Shown here piece after piece: positions 1 to 9,064 of a DNA stretch of 64,000 bases. Both the position numbers and the translations under genes were made by a program. How positions within the stretch are numbered: the first letter of the stretch is position 1; each line of letters begins with the position of its first letter. The DNA is from Opitutia bacterium (GTDB taxonomy: Bacteria > Verrucomicrobiota > Verrucomicrobiia > Opitutales > Opitutaceae): contig PLOH01000105.1 in NCBI GenBank assembly GCA_003142955.1, positions 1-64,000 on the forward strand, given 5' to 3'. The notes beneath the pieces were generated by a model. That model ran no database searches and was not told where the DNA came from. It was given only the letters and a program-made list of their open reading frames with translations.

Positions 1-35
1 TCCTCGTGCGCTCGCGAACCGATTGGGGTGCGGGT

Positions 36-60
36 GTAGGAAGCCCGCTTGCGGGCGATC
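36..60 (+). repeat. REP-like palindrome (GTAGGA family)
   Basis: A GTAGGA head is followed by the 6-bp stem GCCCGC (43-48), loop TT and GCGGGC (51-56), then GAT. Relatives with the same head and a different but compensating stem lie at 5385, 25201, 25236, 29256 and 29374. The 35 bases to its left resemble the extended 5' module of the copies at 25151 and 29208 (shared GCTCGCGA and GATTGG blocks). It lies downstream of the pseudouridine synthase gene. Confidence 0.8.
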
Positions 61-195
61 ATCGGCCGCAAGAGACCTTCCTGCATGATCCCGTAAGCCG
101 GAATGTGCCAGCCAGAGCGACAGGGTCATTCGATTGGCCACAGTGCCCACGCATGCGTGCGAGTGGAGGGTGATACATCTGCATCGTTCCACCGG

Positions 196-1128
196 TCAGC
201 GCGGTGCCGGTCCGCCGATCCCAGGCGCGCGGCGCAGCGCGACGACCAGCTCCTGGAAATCCCGAGGCAACGGTGCATGCAGGTCCAGAGACTGCGCCGT
301 GATGGGATGCAGGAAAGCGATCCGCTCGGCGTGCAGCATGACGCGGGAGGAGTCGGGCAGCCGGGGATTTTGTTTCCAGCCATAAGTCCGGTCGCCGAGC
401 AGCGGGTGGCCGATCGACTTGAGGTGCACCCTGATCTGATGCGTCCGGCCGCTGTGGATCCGGCACCGCACCAGCGCCGCCTGGTCTCCAAAAACCTCCA
501 CCACCTCCCAGTCGGTCCGCGCCGGGCGGCCGCCTTCCCCCACCGTCATCCGTTCGCGATGCACCGGATGGCGGCTGATGGCGCGTTCGATCACGCCGCT
601 ACGCAGCCGGGGCACGCCGGAAACCAGTGCGAGGTATTCCTTGCGCAGATGGCGTCCGGCAAATTGTTCCGACAGCCCGCGATGGGCCTGATCGTTTTTC
701 GCCACGAGCAGCACGCCCGACGTCTCCTTGTCGAGACGATGGACAATGCCCGGGCGCTCGACGCCGCCGACGCCACTAAGTCCGCCGGCACAATGCGCGA
801 GCAGCGCATGCACCAGCGTGTCCTCGCCCGTGCCCACGCCGGGATGCACGACCATGCCGGCAGTCTTGTTGACCGCCAGCAGATGTTCGTCCTCATACAA
901 AACGTCGAGGGGGATCGAGACCGGCTTCAGCTCGGCGGGCACAAGTTCGGGCAGGGAGAACTCGACCCGGTCGCCCGTCTTCACCTCGTCGCTCTTGCCG
1001 ATGGTCACGCCATTGCGCTGCACCAGGCCGGCCTCAAAGGCCCGCTGCAACGCGGCCCGGCTGTGCGCAGGAAACGCCTGTGACAGCACCTTGTCGGCGC
1101 GCGCGCGGCGGATCCCCTCGGGTACCAT
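196..1128 (-). CDS. RluA-family 23S rRNA pseudouridine synthase (RluD-like)
   Basis: The product (310 aa) should isomerise specific uridines to pseudouridine in rRNA in the cytoplasm. The signature HRLDKETSG, with the catalytic Asp near residue 130, is intact. An S4-like RNA-binding domain precedes it (GIRRARADKVLSQAF onward), and RIHSGRTHQIRVHL and GHPLLGD, conserved in the C-terminal half of the catalytic domain, follow. The start at 1128 (MVPEGIRRARADK) is preferred over an upstream in-frame start because the S4 domain begins directly after it. Length fits RluD/RluC. Which uridine is modified cannot be read from sequence alone. It is the last of three minus-strand genes with lpxK and the aminopeptidase. 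Confidence 0.93.
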   Translation of the reverse strand: MVPEGIRRARADKVLSQAFPAHSRAALQRAFEAGLVQRNGVTIGKSDEVKTGDRVEFSLPELVPAELKPVSIPLDVLYEDEHLLAVNKTAGMVVHPGVGTGEDTLVHALLAHCAGGLSGVGGVERPGIVHRLDKETSGVLLVAKNDQAHRGLSEQFAGRHLRKEYLALVSGVPRLRSGVIERAISRHPVHRERMTVGEGGRPARTDWEVVEVFGDQAALVRCRIHSGRTHQIRVHLKSIGHPLLGDRTYGWKQNPRLPDSSRVMLHAERIAFLHPITAQSLDLHAPLPRDFQELVVALRRAPGIGGPAPR

Positions 1129-1198
1129 GTAAGAACTCGGCTGCAATCGCGCCGACCCTGAACGGCCCACGCCGCCCCGGCAAGCCCGCGACGTACGG

Positions 1199-2320
1199 TC
1201 ACCCTTTGCCCAAAAGGTAGACCGGATTCAGTTTTTGCAGCGCCTTGGGCAGAAACAGGCCGTCCTGGCGAATCAGTTTGCCGTCGAACCAGATCTCGCC
1301 GCCGCCGTAGTCCGGGCGTTGAATGCACACCATGTCCCAATGGACTTGGGACTTGTTGCCGTTGCCGCAGTCATCGTAGGCCTGACCGGGGGTGAAGTGG
1401 AACGAGCCGGCGATCTTCTCGTCGAACAGGATGTCCCGCATGGGCTGCAGGATGTGCGGGTTGAAGCCGAGGGCAAACTCCCCGATGTAGCGCGCGCCTG
1501 GATCGCTATCGAGGATCTCATTCAGGCGCCGCGTATTGTTGGCGGTGGCTTCGACAATGCGGCCCTGCTTGAAGACCAGGCGGATCTGGTCGAACGATGT
1601 CCCAAGGTAGACCGTGGGGGCGTTGTACTGCAGCACCCCCTCGACGCTCTCCTTGACCGGACACGAGAAGACCTCGCCGTCGGGAATATTCCGCAGCCCG
1701 CCACATTCCTTCGCGCCAATGCCCTTGATGGAGAAACTCAGGTCCGTGCCTGGGCCCTTAAGCTGCACCCGGTCGGTGCGGCACATGAGGTCCCGCAGCG
1801 CATTCATGCCCGGCGTCATGCGACGGTAGTCCAGCGTGCAGACGCGGAAATAGAAATCCTCGAATACCTCGGTACTCATCCCCGCCTGTTGTGCCATGGC
1901 CGGGGTCGGCCAGCGCAGCACGACCCATTTGGAATGGTTCACCCGCCGGTCCTGCACGGGCTTCATCAGCTTGGAGACCAGTTGCACACTGGCGGCGGAA
2001 ATGTCGGAGGTCTCGAAAATATTGGCTGACCCGCGCAGCGCGATGTAGGCGTCCATCTTCTTCATCCGGGCCAGCTCCACCTCGGCATGTGGCGCATATT
2101 GCTCCTTGACCGCGCCCCGCATCAATTCGCGGGTGACCCGCGCCTGGTGAATCTGGGCAAACGGCAAGGCGCCCCGCCTTCGGGCCGCCCGAATCAGCGC
2201 CACGACCATGGCCTCGGGCACGTCGAATGCATCGATCAGCACGCGCTCATTTTCTTTCAGGCTGGTCGAAAAGCCGGTGAGCAATTCCGCCAGCTGGTTC
2301 AAACGGGGATCGGTGATCAT
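1199..2320 (-). CDS. M29-family aminopeptidase (AmpS/PepS type)
   Basis: This 373-aa cytoplasmic metallo-aminopeptidase should release N-terminal residues from peptides. The M29 metal ligands are recognisable in order: Glu in [12 protein letters not shown], Glu in [11 protein letters not shown], and His/Asp residues in [17 protein letters not shown] and the following VHWDM. No signal peptide is visible. The gene is on the same strand as lpxK (206 bp upstream) and the pseudouridine synthase (70 bp downstream), so co-transcription is possible but not proven. Family members are slightly longer (about 400 aa); the catalytic half is complete here. Confidence 0.9.
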   Translation of the reverse strand: MITDPRLNQLAELLTGFSTSLKENERVLIDAFDVPEAMVVALIRAARRRGALPFAQIHQARVTRELMRGAVKEQYAPHAEVELARMKKMDAYIALRGSANIFETSDISAASVQLVSKLMKPVQDRRVNHSKWVVLRWPTPAMAQQAGMSTEVFEDFYFRVCTLDYRRMTPGMNALRDLMCRTDRVQLKGPGTDLSFSIKGIGAKECGGLRNIPDGEVFSCPVKESVEGVLQYNAPTVYLGTSFDQIRLVFKQGRIVEATANNTRRLNEILDSDPGARYIGEFALGFNPHILQPMRDILFDEKIAGSFHFTPGQAYDDCGNGNKSQVHWDMVCIQRPDYGGGEIWFDGKLIRQDGLFLPKALQKLNPVYLLGKG

Positions 2321-2457
2321 GATGGAACGAAAAGAGCGCGCCCGCCGCCGCGCCGCAAGCGCGAAGCAGTCCGGCGGACTGCCAAGAACGCATCTCAGAA
2401 TTGTCGGCTATTCGATGTGGCATGGGCATCTTGCTTATGTCTGGATACTCCCCTGAC

Positions 2458-2476
2458 CACGGGCGGGACGCCCGTG
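2458..2476. repeat. Palindromic repeat between lpxK and aminopeptidase gene
   Basis: The stem CACGGGC (2458-2464) pairs with GCCCGTG (2470-2476) around the loop GGGAC. A second motif, GGCATGGGCATCTTGC, lies about 30 bp to the left. Together they look like a dispersed palindromic element and not a terminator, because no T-tract follows on either strand. The rest of the 2321-2526 gap shows nothing else convincing. Confidence 0.6.
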
Positions 2477-2526
2477 CCACTTTCGCCCAGCCTCGCAAAC
2501 CAACCATCGGGAGATGCGCTCGGCGA

Positions 2527-3729
2527 CTAGCGCGGCACCGGGAGCGGCTGGCCCTCCTCGGGAAAACAGATGCGCGACACGGCTTCTTGAAAATCCGCCG
2601 CGCCCCGAATGATTTCAATCTCCAGTCGCAGATAATACAGGGGAAGCGGAAAGCGCAGGTCGCCGTTCAACCGCACGGCGTCTTTCTCGGTGGTGACGAG
2701 AAACTCCAGTCCGGCCCGGCGCGCCTGGTCAAACACCAGGTCCAGGTCCTCCTGCGTAAAACGATAGTGGTCGAGAAAGCGCTTGGTATAGATGAGATTC
2801 GCCCCGAGTTCCCGGAGAAAATGCTCGAAGCTCTCGGGGGTGGCGATGCCGCTGAAGGCCCCGACGCGCCGGTTCTTGAGAAAATCGAGCGGCTGCCGTT
2901 CCTCCTGGCCGACGCGCTGCAGGTGCCGCGGGCGATGCGCGCACTCGATGATGTCCACTCCCGGGTTATATTTCTGAATCAGTTCCTCCAGCTCGGGATC
3001 GCGGCGGCCCGATGATTTTGTGAGAAAGACATAAGAGGCCCGCCGGAGGTGTTTGACCGGTTCGCGCAGGATGCCGCGAGGCAGCAGATATCCGTTGCCA
3101 AAAGGATTGGTGGTATCCACCAGCAGCAGATTGAGCCGGCCTTTGAGGGGCAGGTACTGGAACCCATCGTCGAGCACCAAGGTGTCGCAGCCAAAACGGC
3201 GGATCGCGTAGGTGCCGGCCTTGACGCGGTTCTTGTCCACGAGTACCACGACGCCGGGCAGGTTGCGCGCCAGCATGAAAGGCTCGTCTCCGGCCTGCTC
3301 CGAGTCGAGCAGCACCTGGGCGCCATCGCTCACCACGCGGGGCGGTGGTTCCTCGGAATGGGTCAACGCGTTCCAGGCGCGGCGCCAAAAAGGCGGGCGT
3401 TTGCTCTTGTAGCCGCGGCTGAGGATGGCGACCTTCCGGCCGCGCTCGGCCAGCGCCCGGGCGAACTTCTCCACCACCGGGGTCTTGCCGGTGCCCCCGA
3501 CAGTGAGATTCCCGACCACGACGACGAGACAGCCCAGTGGTTGGTCATGCAGGATGCGCTCGCGGTAGAGCCAGAAGCGGAGCTGAATCAACCCATTGAA
3601 TAAAAATGAAAGGCCCTGCAAGAACGCTCCGTAGACCGCCGCACCGGTGTCCTCGCGCCGCCCCAGGATCACATCGATGGTGTATTGCTCGAAGGCGTAG
3701 GACTTCCTCTTCAGCCAAAGGGGCGACAT
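2527..3729 (-). CDS. lpxK: Tetraacyldisaccharide 4'-kinase LpxK
   Basis: LpxK phosphorylates the 4' position of the lipid A disaccharide at the inner face of the cytoplasmic membrane, the sixth step of lipid A synthesis. The Walker A loop [13 protein letters not shown] is at residues 72-84 and is followed by [10 protein letters not shown], typical of LpxK. A hydrophobic N-terminal stretch (about residues 33-55) fits the membrane-associated helix. [18 protein letters not shown] and TTEKDAVRL are further family motifs. The protein is 400 aa, a little longer than the usual 330-360. It is divergent from panD with 79 bp between starts. Its presence shows an LPS-type outer membrane. Confidence 0.95.
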   Translation of the reverse strand: MSPLWLKRKSYAFEQYTIDVILGRREDTGAAVYGAFLQGLSFLFNGLIQLRFWLYRERILHDQPLGCLVVVVGNLTVGGTGKTPVVEKFARALAERGRKVAILSRGYKSKRPPFWRRAWNALTHSEEPPPRVVSDGAQVLLDSEQAGDEPFMLARNLPGVVVLVDKNRVKAGTYAIRRFGCDTLVLDDGFQYLPLKGRLNLLLVDTTNPFGNGYLLPRGILREPVKHLRRASYVFLTKSSGRRDPELEELIQKYNPGVDIIECAHRPRHLQRVGQEERQPLDFLKNRRVGAFSGIATPESFEHFLRELGANLIYTKRFLDHYRFTQEDLDLVFDQARRAGLEFLVTTEKDAVRLNGDLRFPLPLYYLRLEIEIIRGAADFQEAVSRICFPEEGQPLPVPR

Positions 3730-3808
3730 GCGCGGGGCGGGTGATTGAAGGTTGACGAACAGGGCGGTCGTTCGCTTCGTTATGGTTTCCTAGCATCCAC
3801 GCCGCGTC

Positions 3809-4174
3809 ATGCAACTCAATCTGCTCAAATCAAAGATCCACCGGGCCGAGGTCACCGATAGCAGCCTGAACTACGAAGGTAGTCTGGCCATCGACCCCGA
3901 ATTCATGGCCGCCGTCGGACTGCGGCCGTACGAACGGATCCTGATTGGAAACCTCAACAACGGCGAACGGTTCGAGACCTATGCCATCGCCGCGCCGGCC
4001 GGATCGAAGTCGATCTGCCTGAACGGCGCCACCGCCTACCTCGGCAAACCGGGCGACCTGGTTACCATCATGTCGTTCGCGGTGGTCGACGAACGCGAGG
4101 CCGCCGACTGGCACCCGAAAGTCCTCGTTCTGGCCGACGCCAACCGCCGCATCGTCAAGCAGACGGGTGGCTGA
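3809..4174 (+). CDS. panD: Aspartate 1-decarboxylase PanD (pyruvoyl enzyme)
   Basis: PanD makes beta-alanine from L-aspartate for pantothenate and CoA synthesis. The proenzyme self-cleaves between Gly24 and Ser25 (NYEGSLAID) to create the pyruvoyl cofactor; both residues are present at the E. coli positions. Length (121 aa) is normal, and [16 protein letters not shown] matches the conserved core. It is divergent from lpxK and 77 bp upstream of the aminotransferase gene, same strand, so the two may be co-transcribed. Confidence 0.95.
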   Translation: MQLNLLKSKIHRAEVTDSSLNYEGSLAIDPEFMAAVGLRPYERILIGNLNNGERFETYAIAAPAGSKSICLNGATAYLGKPGDLVTIMSFAVVDEREAADWHPKVLVLADANRRIVKQTGG

Positions 4175-4251
4175 GCACAGCCGTCGCGTCACCCAGCCAA
4201 TACACCCAGCCCAGGCTTTCCTTCCGGCCCGGCCCACCTTCCCTTCTTCTC

Positions 4252-5349
4252 ATGAGCTACAAACTCTTCATCCCCGGCCCGGTGGCCGTTTCGGAAAAGA
4301 CGCTGCGCGCGATGACCCAGCCCATGATCGGGCACCGCAGCTCGGACTTCGTGGCGCTCTACCAATCCATCCAACCGGACCTGCAGGCGCTGTTCTACAC
4401 GAAGGACCCCGTTTACCTGAGCACCTCCAGCGCCTGGGGCATGATGGAGGCGGCCATACGCAACGTCGTCAAACGGAAGGTGCTGAACTGCATGAATGGC
4501 GCCTTTTCCGACAAATGGAACGACGTCTCCCTGCGCTGCGGCAAGCCCGCCGGGGGGCTCAAGTTCGATTGGGGCCAGCCGGTCGATCCCGAGGCCGTGC
4601 GGCGCGAACTTTCCACCGGCCAGTACGACGCCATCACGATCATCCACAACGAGACGTCGTGCGGCTGCATGACCGACATCGCCGCCGTCATGGCGGTGGT
4701 TCGCCAGTTCCCCGAAGTGATCTCGATTGTTGACACGGTCAGCTCGTTCAGCGCGCTGCCGATCAAGAAGGACGAACTTGGGATCGACATCATGGTTACC
4801 GGCACGCAGAAGGCGCTCGCGTTGCCGCCGGGCCTGTCGCTGTGCTCGGTATCCCCGCGCGCGCGCGCGCGCGCCGCCACCGTAACGGAGCGCGGCTATT
4901 ACCTCGATTTGGTCGAGTTCCAGGCCAACCACGAAAAGGGCATGACGCCAAGCACGCCGTCGATCCCGCACATCTACGGCCTCCGCTCCAAGCTCGAGGA
5001 CATCAAGGCCGAAGGCGTGGAGCGCCGCTACGCCCGGCACGCCCGGCTGAACCAGCTCGTCCGCCAGTGGGCTTTCGCCAAAGGCTTCAAGCTCTTCCCC
5101 AGGGAGGGCTACGGCTCGGTGACGCTCAACTGTTTTTCCAACACCCTCAACGTCGACCTGCTAGTGCTCGTCAAGGTGCTCAAGTCGAAGCACGGCTTTT
5201 TGATCGACGGCGGTTACGGCAAGCTCAAGGGCAAGGCGTTCCGCATTTCCAACATGGGCGACGAGACGGACGAGACGATGGGCGTGCTGCTGCGCGCGCT
5301 CGACAGCGCCCTGGCCGAAACGCCGTTGCTCACGCCAGGAAAACCTTGA
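4252..5349 (+). CDS. Class V PLP aminotransferase (alanine-glyoxylate / serine-pyruvate type)
   Basis: A 365-aa cytoplasmic fold-type I transaminase. The N-terminus (YKLFIPGPVAVSEKTLRAM, then IGHRSSDF) matches the alanine-glyoxylate/serine-pyruvate group. The PLP lysine is in MVTGTQKALALPPGL, and the upstream Asp in SIVDTVSS should contact the pyridine nitrogen. SerC-like activity in serine synthesis is an alternative that sequence alone does not settle. An uninterrupted (CG)9 tract at 4856-4873 encodes an Arg-Ala run just after the PLP lysine; a length change there would shift the frame. The gene follows panD. Confidence 0.85.
   Translation: MSYKLFIPGPVAVSEKTLRAMTQPMIGHRSSDFVALYQSIQPDLQALFYTKDPVYLSTSSAWGMMEAAIRNVVKRKVLNCMNGAFSDKWNDVSLRCGKPAGGLKFDWGQPVDPEAVRRELSTGQYDAITIIHNETSCGCMTDIAAVMAVVRQFPEVISIVDTVSSFSALPIKKDELGIDIMVTGTQKALALPPGLSLCSVSPRARARAATVTERGYYLDLVEFQANHEKGMTPSTPSIPHIYGLRSKLEDIKAEGVERRYARHARLNQLVRQWAFAKGFKLFPREGYGSVTLNCFSNTLNVDLLVLVKVLKSKHGFLIDGGYGKLKGKAFRISNMGDETDETMGVLLRALDSALAETPLLTPGKP
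4856..4874. repeat. (CG)9 dinucleotide tract inside the aminotransferase gene
   Basis: Nine consecutive CG units followed by one C encode an Arg-Ala-Arg-Ala run. The tract is alternating purine-pyrimidine, so it can adopt Z-DNA and is slippage-prone. It lies in frame in this assembly. Confidence 0.85.
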
Positions 5350-5384
5350 GCGGCCGACGTTGCCAAGCCGTCTTCAGGAGTCTG

Positions 5385-5408
5385 TAGGAAGCGAGCTTGC
5401 TCGCGATT
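5385..5408 (+). repeat. REP-like palindrome (GTAGGA family)
   Basis: The GTAGGA head is followed by GCGAGC (5392-5397), TT and GCTCGC (5400-5405), then GAT. It is the same head and tail as the copy at 36 with a different stem, meaning compensated arm changes. It sits between two convergent genes in the 128-bp gap 5350-5477, where no other feature is visible. Confidence 0.8.
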
Positions 5409-5477
5409 TCGAGGTTGAATTCGCCTGTCTCTCGACTTCGCTCGGGACCCAATCCGTTTCCGTCCGCCTCGCCATGC

Positions 5478-6038
5478 TCAGGTGTCCGAGGCGGGGCCTC
5501 GCGGGAGTTCGCCCAGGCACTCCTCGGTCGTGACCAGCCTGATCTTCCGTCCCTTCGGCAAAAGAAAATCCCGCCAGATGTAATTGTGATGCCGGATGAT
5601 CGTCGGCGCATCCAGGTGCGGACGGTCTCTCGTTGTATGCGCATCACTTACGACAGTCACGTGGAACCCGTGCGCGGCCGCGAATCGCACCGTGGTGTCG
5701 ACGCAAAAATCCGTCGCGCAACCGGTGATCACCACCTCGTCGACGTCCCGGCCGCGCAGCAGCGACTCCAGCCCCGTCTCCAGAAAAGCATCGCACCCGG
5801 CTTTCTCCAAGCGTTCGTCGGCCGCACCGACACAGAGCATGGGGAGAATCTGCCATTCCTCCGAATCGCGCGCGAGGCCCTCAGCGGCATCAGTGTGCTG
5901 GATATACACCACCAGCTCCCGGACCCGGAACGCCTCGGCAAGCGCGTTGATCCGCTCCACGATCGTGTCGGCCTCGTACCGGGGAGGATCTCCCCTGAAA
6001 CATCCGACCTGCATATCCACGATCAAAAGCGCCCTCAT
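5478..6038 (-). CDS. Isochorismatase-family cysteine hydrolase
   Basis: A 186-aa alpha/beta hydrolase of the isochorismatase/nicotinamidase superfamily. The likely triad is Asp8 (LLIVDMQVG), Lys79 (RLEKAG) and Cys112 (TGCATDFCVDTTVR). The cis-peptide motif before the Cys is also recognisable. The start at 6038 is chosen because MRALLIVDMQ begins the first beta-strand directly; upstream residues in the frame are Pro-rich and unlike the family. Substrate is unknown: nicotinamide, ureidoacrylate and carbamoyl compounds are all possible. It faces the aminotransferase gene and is divergent from topB. Confidence 0.88.
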   Translation of the reverse strand: MRALLIVDMQVGCFRGDPPRYEADTIVERINALAEAFRVRELVVYIQHTDAAEGLARDSEEWQILPMLCVGAADERLEKAGCDAFLETGLESLLRGRDVDEVVITGCATDFCVDTTVRFAAAHGFHVTVVSDAHTTRDRPHLDAPTIIRHHNYIWRDFLLPKGRKIRLVTTEECLGELPRGPASDT

Positions 6039-6214
6039 GATGGTTGTGGGTGGCGGATGCACGTGAATCATGTCGCTGCCATCGACGGCAAGTGCAAAAG
6101 GCACGCCACCCTCGCGCGGGCAGGCGCGCGCCTGCGCGCGGCCCGATCAAACCGGTCGACGAAAACTAGAGCTTGAAATTTGCATGGCGGTGGATCACGC
6201 CTTCCGGCCCACTT

Positions 6215-9010
6215 ATGAAGTCCCTGATCATCGCCGAAAAGCCCAGCGTGGCCGCCGACCTCGCCCGCGCCCTGGGCAAGGTTCCGAAGCAGGGCGACCA
6301 TTTCGAGAATGACGAATACGTGATCTCCTCGGCCGTGGGCCACCTGGTGGAACTCGAGATGCCCGAGGACATCGACAAGAAACTTTACGGCTTCTGGCGG
6401 CTCGAAACGCTGCCGATCATTCCGAAGCAGTTCGGGCTCAAACCGATTGAGGAATCCAAGGATCGCTTCGGTCAGCTCAAGAAACTCCTCGCCCGGAAGG
6501 ACATCTCCGAGGTCATCAACGCGTGCGACGCCGGCCGGGAGGGCGAGTTGATTTTTACCTACATCTATCAGCTCGCGAAATGCAAGCTGCCGGTCAAGCG
6601 GGCCTGGATGCAGACCATGACCAACAGCGGGATCATCGAAGCGTTCAAGCACCTTCGCGACGGAGCGCGCATGGCGCCGCTGGCCGAGGCCGCCCGCTGC
6701 CGCAGCGAAAGCGACTGGCTCATCGGCATCAACGGCACGCGCGCCCTCACCAAGCGCATGTTCGGCTCGCGGGCCGGGAACGTCGCCTCGGTTGGACGCG
6801 TTCAGACGCCGACCCTCGCCATCATTTTCGGGCGCGAGCTGGAGATCCGCAGCTTTCAGCCCCGGTCGTACTGGCGGGTCACCGCCGTCTTCCAGGTCAA
6901 GCGGGGCAGCTACGAGGGCGTCTATCAGCGACCGAACTTCAAGAAGGCGGACGGCGACGAACACGACCGGGCCGACCGCATTTGGGACCAGGCGCTGGCC
7001 GAGGCCGTGGTGGCGGCGTGCCAGGGACACCCCCCCGCCCGGGTCGCGGAGAACAAGAAATCCTCCTCCCAGACCGCGCCCCGCCTCTACGATCTGACCA
7101 CGCTGCAGCGGGAGGCCAACAACCGTTTCGGCCTGTCGGCGCGCCGCACGCTCCAGATCGCGCAGGCGCTTTATGAACGGCACAAGATGATCACCTACCC
7201 GCGCACCGACTCGCGGGCCCTCCCGGAGGATTATATCCCGACCGTTTGCGAGACGCTGGCCAATCTCCCTGGCAGCCTGGCCCCGCATGCCCAGACCGTC
7301 CTGCACGCAGGATGGGTGCGGCCCAACAAGCGCATTTTCAACAACGCGCAGGTCTCCGATCACTTTGCCATCATCCCCACGACCTACGAGGCGAAGCATC
7401 TCGACGACATGGAGGCAAAGGTCTTTGACATGATCGCCCGGCGTTTTGTCGCGACGTTCTTTCCGGCAGCGGAATTCGACATCACCACCCGCACGAGCAG
7501 CGTGGCCGGACACGATTTCAAGACTGAGGGCAAGGTGCTCACGTTCCCTGGCTGGCTGACGGTCTACGGTCGGGCCACCGTTGACGAAGACTCGCCGGAC
7601 TCCACCGCCCTGCCCGCGCTCGATCCCGCCGACGGCCAGCCCCCCATGGCCCGCACGATTTCCACCGAATTGCACGGCGAGGCCACCAAGCCGCCGCCAC
7701 GCTACACGGAAGCCACCCTGCTGTCGGCCATGGAAGGCGCCGGCAAGCTCGTCGACGACGAAGATCTCGCCGAGGCGATGAAGGAGCGCGGGCTCGGCAC
7801 GCCTGCCACGCGGGCGGATACGATCGACGGCCTGGTCAATCAGAAATACATTGAGCGCCAGCAACGCGAACTCGTGCCAACGGCCAAGGCGGAGTCGTTG
7901 CTGCAATTCCTCGCTGCCGTGAAGGCCGAGGGTCTCACGAAACCCGACATGACCGGCGAATGGGAATACAAGTTGCGCCAGATCGAACACGGCAAGTTTT
8001 CCCGCGAGAAATTCATGAAGGAGATCGTGGCCGAGACCCGGGGGATCATCGAGCGCGTGAAGGGCTTCGAAGAGGACGACTCGGTCGCGCGGGTCACAGA
8101 CATTCTGTCGCCGACGGACGGTCTGCCGCTGCGCGAAACCCTGCGCGGCTACAAATCACAGGACGGCGAGTTCATGGTCTACAAGATCATCTCCAATCGG
8201 AAGATCGAGGAGGCCGAAGTGCGTGAACTTGTCACCAAAGGAGTCGTCGGACCGCTCGACGGATTCGTGTCGGCCAAGACGCGCAACCGCTTCGCGGCCT
8301 CGCTCCGGCTGGTCAAGGATGAGGAAACCGGAAAATGGAAGGCCGCGCTGGATTTCGGCGACAAGGTTGATCTGGACACCTTGACTCCGTTTTGGACCGA
8401 TCCCCGCACCGGCGCCGAGCTCTGCGAGGCCGGCAACAATTTCGTCCTGCGGGAACACGCTGGCGACGGCTGGAAACAGACGTTTCGGGTTGGGCGCATC
8501 ATGTGTCAAAAGCCGCTGGCCCGCGAGCAGGCCGTGCAGTTGATCGAGCAGGGCAAGACCGAATTGATCCAGGGGTTTATTTCCCGAAAGGGCCGCCCGT
8601 TCGACGCCTTCCTGAAACGGGAAGAAGGGCGGATCGCATGGGAGTTTCCGCCGCGCACGCCAAAACTCGATAAGGACGGCAATCCGATCGCACGAAAGGC
8701 CAAGGCCCCGCCGGACCTGTCGAAAGCCGTCAAGGTCGGGGAGAGCAAACTGCTGGCAGGGGAGATTCTCCAGACCGGCGACGCCTATTATGTCCGCAAG
8801 CCGGGCGACAACGGCGGGCGGGTCGTTTTCACGATCAAGCGCCACCTCTGCCAGAAGGAGATTCCTCTTGAGGAAATCCGCCAGCTGTTGGACACGGGCC
8901 GAACCAACCTCATCGAGGACTTCATCTCCAAGCGCATGACGCCGTTTAAGGCCTTCCTGGTGCTCGCGAAGAATAAGGCCAAGGCGCAATTTGAGTTTCC
9001 CCCCAGGTAG
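6215..9010 (+). CDS. topB: DNA topoisomerase III (type IA)
   Basis: A 931-aa type IA topoisomerase that relaxes or decatenates DNA by single-strand passage. The Toprim domain is at the N-terminus (LIIAEKPSVAADLARALG; NACDAGREGELIFTYIY). The catalytic tyrosine is Tyr328 in MITYPRTDSRALPED. The C-terminus has three degenerate repeats (from about residue 630), each ending in a motif like the final LIEDFISKRMTPFKAFL. Only single cysteines remain in each, so these are not four-Cys zinc fingers. The start at 6215 is chosen because MKSLIIAEKPSVA is the canonical N-terminus; the 14 upstream in-frame codons are unlike the family. It is divergent from the hydrolase gene with 176 bp between. Confidence 0.94.
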   Translation: MKSLIIAEKPSVAADLARALGKVPKQGDHFENDEYVISSAVGHLVELEMPEDIDKKLYGFWRLETLPIIPKQFGLKPIEESKDRFGQLKKLLARKDISEVINACDAGREGELIFTYIYQLAKCKLPVKRAWMQTMTNSGIIEAFKHLRDGARMAPLAEAARCRSESDWLIGINGTRALTKRMFGSRAGNVASVGRVQTPTLAIIFGRELEIRSFQPRSYWRVTAVFQVKRGSYEGVYQRPNFKKADGDEHDRADRIWDQALAEAVVAACQGHPPARVAENKKSSSQTAPRLYDLTTLQREANNRFGLSARRTLQIAQALYERHKMITYPRTDSRALPEDYIPTVCETLANLPGSLAPHAQTVLHAGWVRPNKRIFNNAQVSDHFAIIPTTYEAKHLDDMEAKVFDMIARRFVATFFPAAEFDITTRTSSVAGHDFKTEGKVLTFPGWLTVYGRATVDEDSPDSTALPALDPADGQPPMARTISTELHGEATKPPPRYTEATLLSAMEGAGKLVDDEDLAEAMKERGLGTPATRADTIDGLVNQKYIERQQRELVPTAKAESLLQFLAAVKAEGLTKPDMTGEWEYKLRQIEHGKFSREKFMKEIVAETRGIIERVKGFEEDDSVARVTDILSPTDGLPLRETLRGYKSQDGEFMVYKIISNRKIEEAEVRELVTKGVVGPLDGFVSAKTRNRFAASLRLVKDEETGKWKAALDFGDKVDLDTLTPFWTDPRTGAELCEAGNNFVLREHAGDGWKQTFRVGRIMCQKPLAREQAVQLIEQGKTELIQGFISRKGRPFDAFLKREEGRIAWEFPPRTPKLDKDGNPIARKAKAPPDLSKAVKVGESKLLAGEILQTGDAYYVRKPGDNGGRVVFTIKRHLCQKEIPLEEIRQLLDTGRTNLIEDFISKRMTPFKAFLVLAKNKAKAQFEFPPR

Positions 9011-9064
9011 CGGACCGGGCGATTGGTAACTCTCTTCCCTCGAGAAGCGTCTTGTTGGTCAAAG

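Noticed and set aside
6068-7990. 640-codon open frame antisense to topB
   Set aside because: High GC gives long antisense frames. Its protein has no recognisable domain, while the plus strand encodes a complete topoisomerase III with catalytic Tyr328.
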